Below, in pieces: positions 60,608 through 64,000 of a DNA stretch of 64,000 bases (positions are counted from its first letter, which is position 1; each line of letters opens with the position of its first letter). Under the pieces are notes generated by a model. It made no database searches. It was not told the DNA's origin and saw nothing but the letters and a program-made list of their open reading frames with translations. Where the stretch lies: positions 62,001 through 126,000 of the forward strand of contig NZ_BCMI01000004.1 in NCBI RefSeq assembly GCF_002217985.1, written 5' to 3'. The translations under genes were made by a program, and so were the position numbers. This DNA comes from Secundilactobacillus pentosiphilus (GTDB lineage Bacteria; Bacillota; Bacilli; Lactobacillales; Lactobacillaceae).

Positions 60608-63600
60608 ATGACTAACCGGCAAGTAAAATTATTCAATGAAGCACGTACGGCGCGCAAGGAACACAAAAAGATGTACAAGAGTGGCGGTGTCTGGACATTT
60701 GCAACGATAATTCTAGTCTCAGGTGCTTTATGGGCTGCACCGGCTGTTACGGCTAAGGCGGATGCCGCGACAACTCAAAATTCTGCGGTTGAAAAGCCAG
60801 TGGACAATAGTGCTGGCGGCCAAGCGAGTGCCAGTAACACCAGCGATGGCAATTCCCAAAACAGTGCAACGGATGGTACTTTAAATCAGCCGGTAACGGA
60901 TGTTGCTCAGAGCAGTTCAACTTCTGATGTGGCAGTTCCAAAAGCTTCTATTAATACTACTAATACAACTAATACTGCTAATAGTGCCAGCGTTAATCCT
61001 GGAAATACGGCTAACGGGTCGACCGCTAGCAGTCAAATTACCACTGCCAATTTAAACCAAACGAATCCAGCTAACTTAAACGCCGATGGCAGCATTTCGG
61101 CCACGGATAAAACCAATGTCTCGCTGACTAGCCCTAGTGACGTTCAGGCTAATTTTAAAGCAGAACAGAGCGTTAAATCGCACACCACGAACCAAATAAC
61201 GACAACTGATGTGACCAACACCATGACAAATGGGGGTGTCACGTTAGTCCCTAAAAATCAGTCTTACACCGCCGGAACACTGGTCTTTAAAAACCAGATC
61301 GATACCAGTAAGCCATTTACGATCAACGCGACCTTTACGACCGAAAATGAATCACAGGATGGCAGCAGCAGTGACGGTGGGGGATTAGGCTTTATTTTAC
61401 AGCCGGTTGATCCGCAGAGCGCAGGTGTTGGGACCGGTAGTGACCCTACAGCCGATATTGGCATTGCCGGTCAGCCGAATACGACCTTTATTGGCCGCGA
61501 TGGCTATAAATCACCCGACAGCAAGTACGGCGATACGCAGTGGAATCAGTTAGCCGTGCGTCAAACTGATAGTACGGGGCAATTGACTGCTAATACCCCG
61601 ACTTGGATGTCAGCTGCACACTCACCATTAGGATGGGGCTGGTTCGGGGAACAAGTCGCCAAGACCGAGTATGTCACTTTAGATTGGGCGCCACAGACCG
61701 GCGTTAGCAATCACCAGGTATCAGGAGTTTTAACGTATAGCAGTTTTGCCGATCCGGATAGGAAAAACCTGATTCAGTCGCTGGCAGCTGGTGCTGGTAG
61801 TTCCAATTGGCTGGGCAGTTTTTTATTCGGCAGCAAACCGCAAGTGACTCTTAATCAATCCGTTTCAATTGCGGCATTTGGCGCGGTCGGCTCGGTCGGT
61901 ACCGGCAGTAATGAAAGAACGGTGATCATTGAGAACGCAACGGGTCAAAGCGCCTTTACCGCAACGGTTAACACGGTGCCGATCCAAATCAACTACCTCA
62001 GTCAAGAGGGGACCACGGTGCTGCACGCGCCAGATGTCACCAACGTGAACGTTGGGGATACCCTCAGTATTGACAAAATGACAAATTTAAAGACTAATAC
62101 GTTCGCGCCGCGAGTGATCGACGGCTACCAGTTTGTGGAAGCAGTAACCAGTGAGGGGACTAATTCACTTTCAGTTTCGAACAACGTCTTGAACGCGGCC
62201 ACTCAAAATAATCAGATCAATAACATCAACGTTTACTATACGAATCAAGTCCATTACACCATTCAGCCAGTGGACGCGCAGGGACAAGCAATCCCTGGCT
62301 TAGCACCGCAGCAAATGACGTCGACGATTGGCGCGCAAGTTAAGCCGCCGTTGGAGACCAACTACACAGCGACTAGTACAAGTATCATTGCACCTGGCAG
62401 CGATGGCAGTGTAGTTAACGTGATCTACGCAATCAACGTGGGGCATTTAACGGTTACCTATAATGGCCTGCCAACACCCCCTAAAGCAGTTAGTTTAGCG
62501 GGAACGGTGGGCAGTACTTACAACATCGCAACACCAGTGATCGCGGGTTATACTGCTGATTTAGCTTCGGTTCAGGGAACTTATACCAACGGCGCAACGA
62601 ATTTAAGCGTGCACTATACGCCCAGCAGTAACACTTACGTGATTATCCCAGTTGATGATACCGGTAAGGCAATCTCGTCGCTGCCAGTAACGCGTACAAC
62701 CAGTATCACGGGTCAAAAGCTCACCGAACCCACTTACGTGGGTTACACGTTAGCTGAAACTTTGCCGATCACCCAAGCTGGTCAGGATAGTTATCAATTG
62801 CATTACGCAGCTAATCAGTATCAGGTGACCGTGACGTTTGCCGGTTTGCCAGCTGAGCTGACACCGGCTACTGAAAATATTTCGGGAACGACGGGAGAGA
62901 ACTATCAAATCAACTCGCCAGTCGTTACCGGTTACACACCGGATCAGTCGACGATTACGGGGGCTTTTGGCCCTGATACTGCCTTGAATGGTCATTTCGT
63001 CGTTAACTATAAGGCCGATACTAAAGATTATAAGGTTCAGCCAGTCGACGGGAATCAAAACCCGATTCTAACGCTGACACCGCAGCAGTTTAATGGTCAG
63101 ACGGGGGCTTCAATCATTTACCCGAGTTACGCTGGCTATACGGCTCAGCCGAACCATGAAACGGTACCAGCTGTGGCGGATGAAACACCAGTTATTAACG
63201 TCAGGTATACGGCCAACCCGTCAGCAGTGACGGTTAATTTTGCTGGGTTACCAACTGAGTTACCCGCGATCACCCAAACCGGAGTGACGGATGGTACTTA
63301 TCAAATCAGTGCACCGGTGATTGCGGGCTATACCCCCGATAAAAGTATTTTGACGGGAACGTACAGTAATCAGGGCAGTTCTAACTTGACCATTACGTAC
63401 GCAGCAAATAATAATGCGTACACGATTACACCCGTCGATGAGAACGGCAACGCGATTGCTGGCTTAGGCCAACTTAGCGGTGTTGCGAAGACTAACAGTG
63501 TGGTTGCCGCGCCTGATTTCAGTGCTGTGGGCTACGATGACGTTGCTGGGCAGCCAGCTTTAGTGATCACGCCCGGCGACAATCATTTTCAGGTTAAATA

Positions 63601-64000
63601 TCGCTCCCAAATTCAAACGGTTATTGTCAATTACCGCTTGCCGGAAGGCCAAACGCTGCCTGCACAAAAAGTAACGGGTAAAATCGGCGAAGTTTATGCG
63701 ATCATATCGCCAACGATCCTTGGATACACTGCCGATACCCCAGTCATTATGGGAACGTACGGCAATCAGAATATGACCTATACCGTGACGTATCGGCCAG
63801 TTGCCGTCACGATCATGGTTCAGTATGCGGGCTTGGATGCAGCGACGGCCAGTCACTATCCAACACAAACGCTGACCGGAAACTACGGGGATCAGTTTAA
63901 ATTCAACGCTGAAAGTATTCCGGGCTATACACCCGATTTACCAGCAATTAGCGGTGTCTATTCGATGGACAACGCTGCTAATATGTATACCATTAAATAC
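60608..64000 (+). CDS. L-type lectin / MucBP surface adhesin, 3' end missing
   Basis: At least 1131 residues, open to the window end. KxYKxGKxW-type signal ('KKMYKSGGVWTFATIILVSG'), Ser/Thr/Asn-rich stalk to about residue 165, then an L-type lectin-like domain ('LVFKNQIDTSKPFTINATFTTE', 'GGGLGFILQP', 'WGWFGEQVAKTEYVTLDWAP') to about 455, then a series of MucBP-like repeats of about 75 residues ('YTIQPVDAQGQAIPGL...', 'VTVTFAGLPAELTP...', 'GYTPD'). Such proteins bind mucin or glycans. The sortase signal is expected beyond the window. ATG 60608 with ggaggt 11 nt upstream. Confidence 0.9.
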   Translation, partial: MTNRQVKLFNEARTARKEHKKMYKSGGVWTFATIILVSGALWAAPAVTAKADAATTQNSAVEKPVDNSAGGQASASNTSDGNSQNSATDGTLNQPVTDVAQSSSTSDVAVPKASINTTNTTNTANSASVNPGNTANGSTASSQITTANLNQTNPANLNADGSISATDKTNVSLTSPSDVQANFKAEQSVKSHTTNQITTTDVTNTMTNGGVTLVPKNQSYTAGTLVFKNQIDTSKPFTINATFTTENESQDGSSSDGGGLGFILQPVDPQSAGVGTGSDPTADIGIAGQPNTTFIGRDGYKSPDSKYGDTQWNQLAVRQTDSTGQLTANTPTWMSAAHSPLGWGWFGEQVAKTEYVTLDWAPQTGVSNHQVSGVLTYSSFADPDRKNLIQSLAAGAGSSNWLGSFLFGSKPQVTLNQSVSIAAFGAVGSVGTGSNERTVIIENATGQSAFTATVNTVPIQINYLSQEGTTVLHAPDVTNVNVGDTLSIDKMTNLKTNTFAPRVIDGYQFVEAVTSEGTNSLSVSNNVLNAATQNNQINNINVYYTNQVHYTIQPVDAQGQAIPGLAPQQMTSTIGAQVKPPLETNYTATSTSIIAPGSDGSVVNVIYAINVGHLTVTYNGLPTPPKAVSLAGTVGSTYNIATPVIAGYTADLASVQGTYTNGATNLSVHYTPSSNTYVIIPVDDTGKAISSLPVTRTTSITGQKLTEPTYVGYTLAETLPITQAGQDSYQLHYAANQYQVTVTFAGLPAELTPATENISGTTGENYQINSPVVTGYTPDQSTITGAFGPDTALNGHFVVNYKADTKDYKVQPVDGNQNPILTLTPQQFNGQTGASIIYPSYAGYTAQPNHETVPAVADETPVINVRYTANPSAVTVNFAGLPTELPAITQTGVTDGTYQISAPVIAGYTPDKSILTGTYSNQGSSNLTITYAANNNAYTITPVDENGNAIAGLGQLSGVAKTNSVVAAPDFSAVGYDDVAGQPALVITPGDNHFQVKYRSQIQTVIVNYRLPEGQTLPAQKVTGKIGEVYAIISPTILGYTADTPVIMGTYGNQNMTYTVTYRPVAVTIMVQYAGLDAATASHYPTQTLTGNYGDQFKFNAESIPGYTPDLPAISGVYSMDNAANMYTIKY

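Noticed and set aside
60221-60678. Minus-strand ORFs upstream of the lectin gene
   Set aside because: Cys/Leu/Tyr-rich AT-driven frames, overlapping the inverted repeat and the start of the adhesin; no SD or family.
1-64000. CRISPR array, tRNA/rRNA genes, prophage or intact insertion sequence
   Set aside because: No regularly spaced repeat-spacer pattern, cloverleaf, rRNA sequence, transposase or phage gene was recognised.

Overview
The window looks like a chromosomal segment of a low-to-mid GC Lactobacillaceae bacterium. Support comes from LPQTDE-type sortase signals, KxYKxGKxW-type signal peptides, MucBP/lectin and giant Gly/Asn-rich adhesins, T-box control of amino-acid genes, and Lactobacillus-like Nox, PadR/DUF1700, Mga and NimA-like genes. 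The genus cannot be fixed from the sequence alone. No tRNA, rRNA, CRISPR, phage or intact insertion sequence was seen.

Layout. 1-7.5 kb: 3' part of an exopolysaccharide operon (DUF2334-like protein, GT2 synthase, BcsB-like protein, degenerate GGDEF protein), then nox on the other strand and a stand-alone EAL phosphodiesterase. Together these look like a cyclic-di-GMP-controlled polysaccharide module. 7.6-10.2 kb: repeat-bearing surface protein. 10.2-13 kb: amino-acid permease and CorA. 12.9-21.3 kb: an amino-acid/2-keto-acid region with a Val-type T-box before a ketopantoate-reductase-family gene, an ACT-domain prephenate dehydratase, an ABC amino-acid importer, an aminotransferase, and an Ile-type T-box before a small ORF and an FAH-family hydratase. 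21.5-26.3 kb: C39-like peptidase and amidase pair, arginine/ornithine-type antiporter, universal stress protein. 26.7-32.1 kb: RRNPP-type regulator and argCJBD. 32.4-37.8 kb: PPOX protein, PadR-DUF1700-DUF4097 operon, MerR with a drug-efflux operon. 38-47.6 kb: 2298-residue LPXTG adhesin, TetR and Mga-like regulator. 47.7-50.6 kb: TPP riboswitch driving an allantoinase-like amidohydrolase and an NCS1 transporter. 51.2-55 kb: Met T-box, small ORF, metE, metF. 55.5-60 kb: acetyltransferase, azoreductase with its MarR regulator, esterase and zinc-ribbon membrane protein. 60.6 kb to the end: L-type lectin/MucBP adhesin, cut by the window edge.

Three observations stand out. First, a dispersed family of long intergenic hairpins (seven full copies plus remnants) keeps the same architecture: an outer stem with a 5'-side GGTT-like bulge, an inner stem of 25-28 bp and a 7-nt loop. 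The stem sequences differ between copies but both arms change together. Second, the TPP riboswitch controls an allantoinase-like hydrolase plus NCS1 transporter, suggesting an unrecognised route to salvage a thiamin pyrimidine precursor. Third, the two branched-chain T-boxes sit before 2-keto-acid enzymes that are not standard T-box targets; the Ile one is followed by a cluster of CACATA motifs and a possible 44-residue ORF.

Regulator/operator pairs can be proposed directly: a 12-bp site shared by azoR and its divergently encoded MarR regulator, a 21-bp palindrome at the padR promoter, and a 23-bp dyad over the -35 of the MFS operon next to merR.
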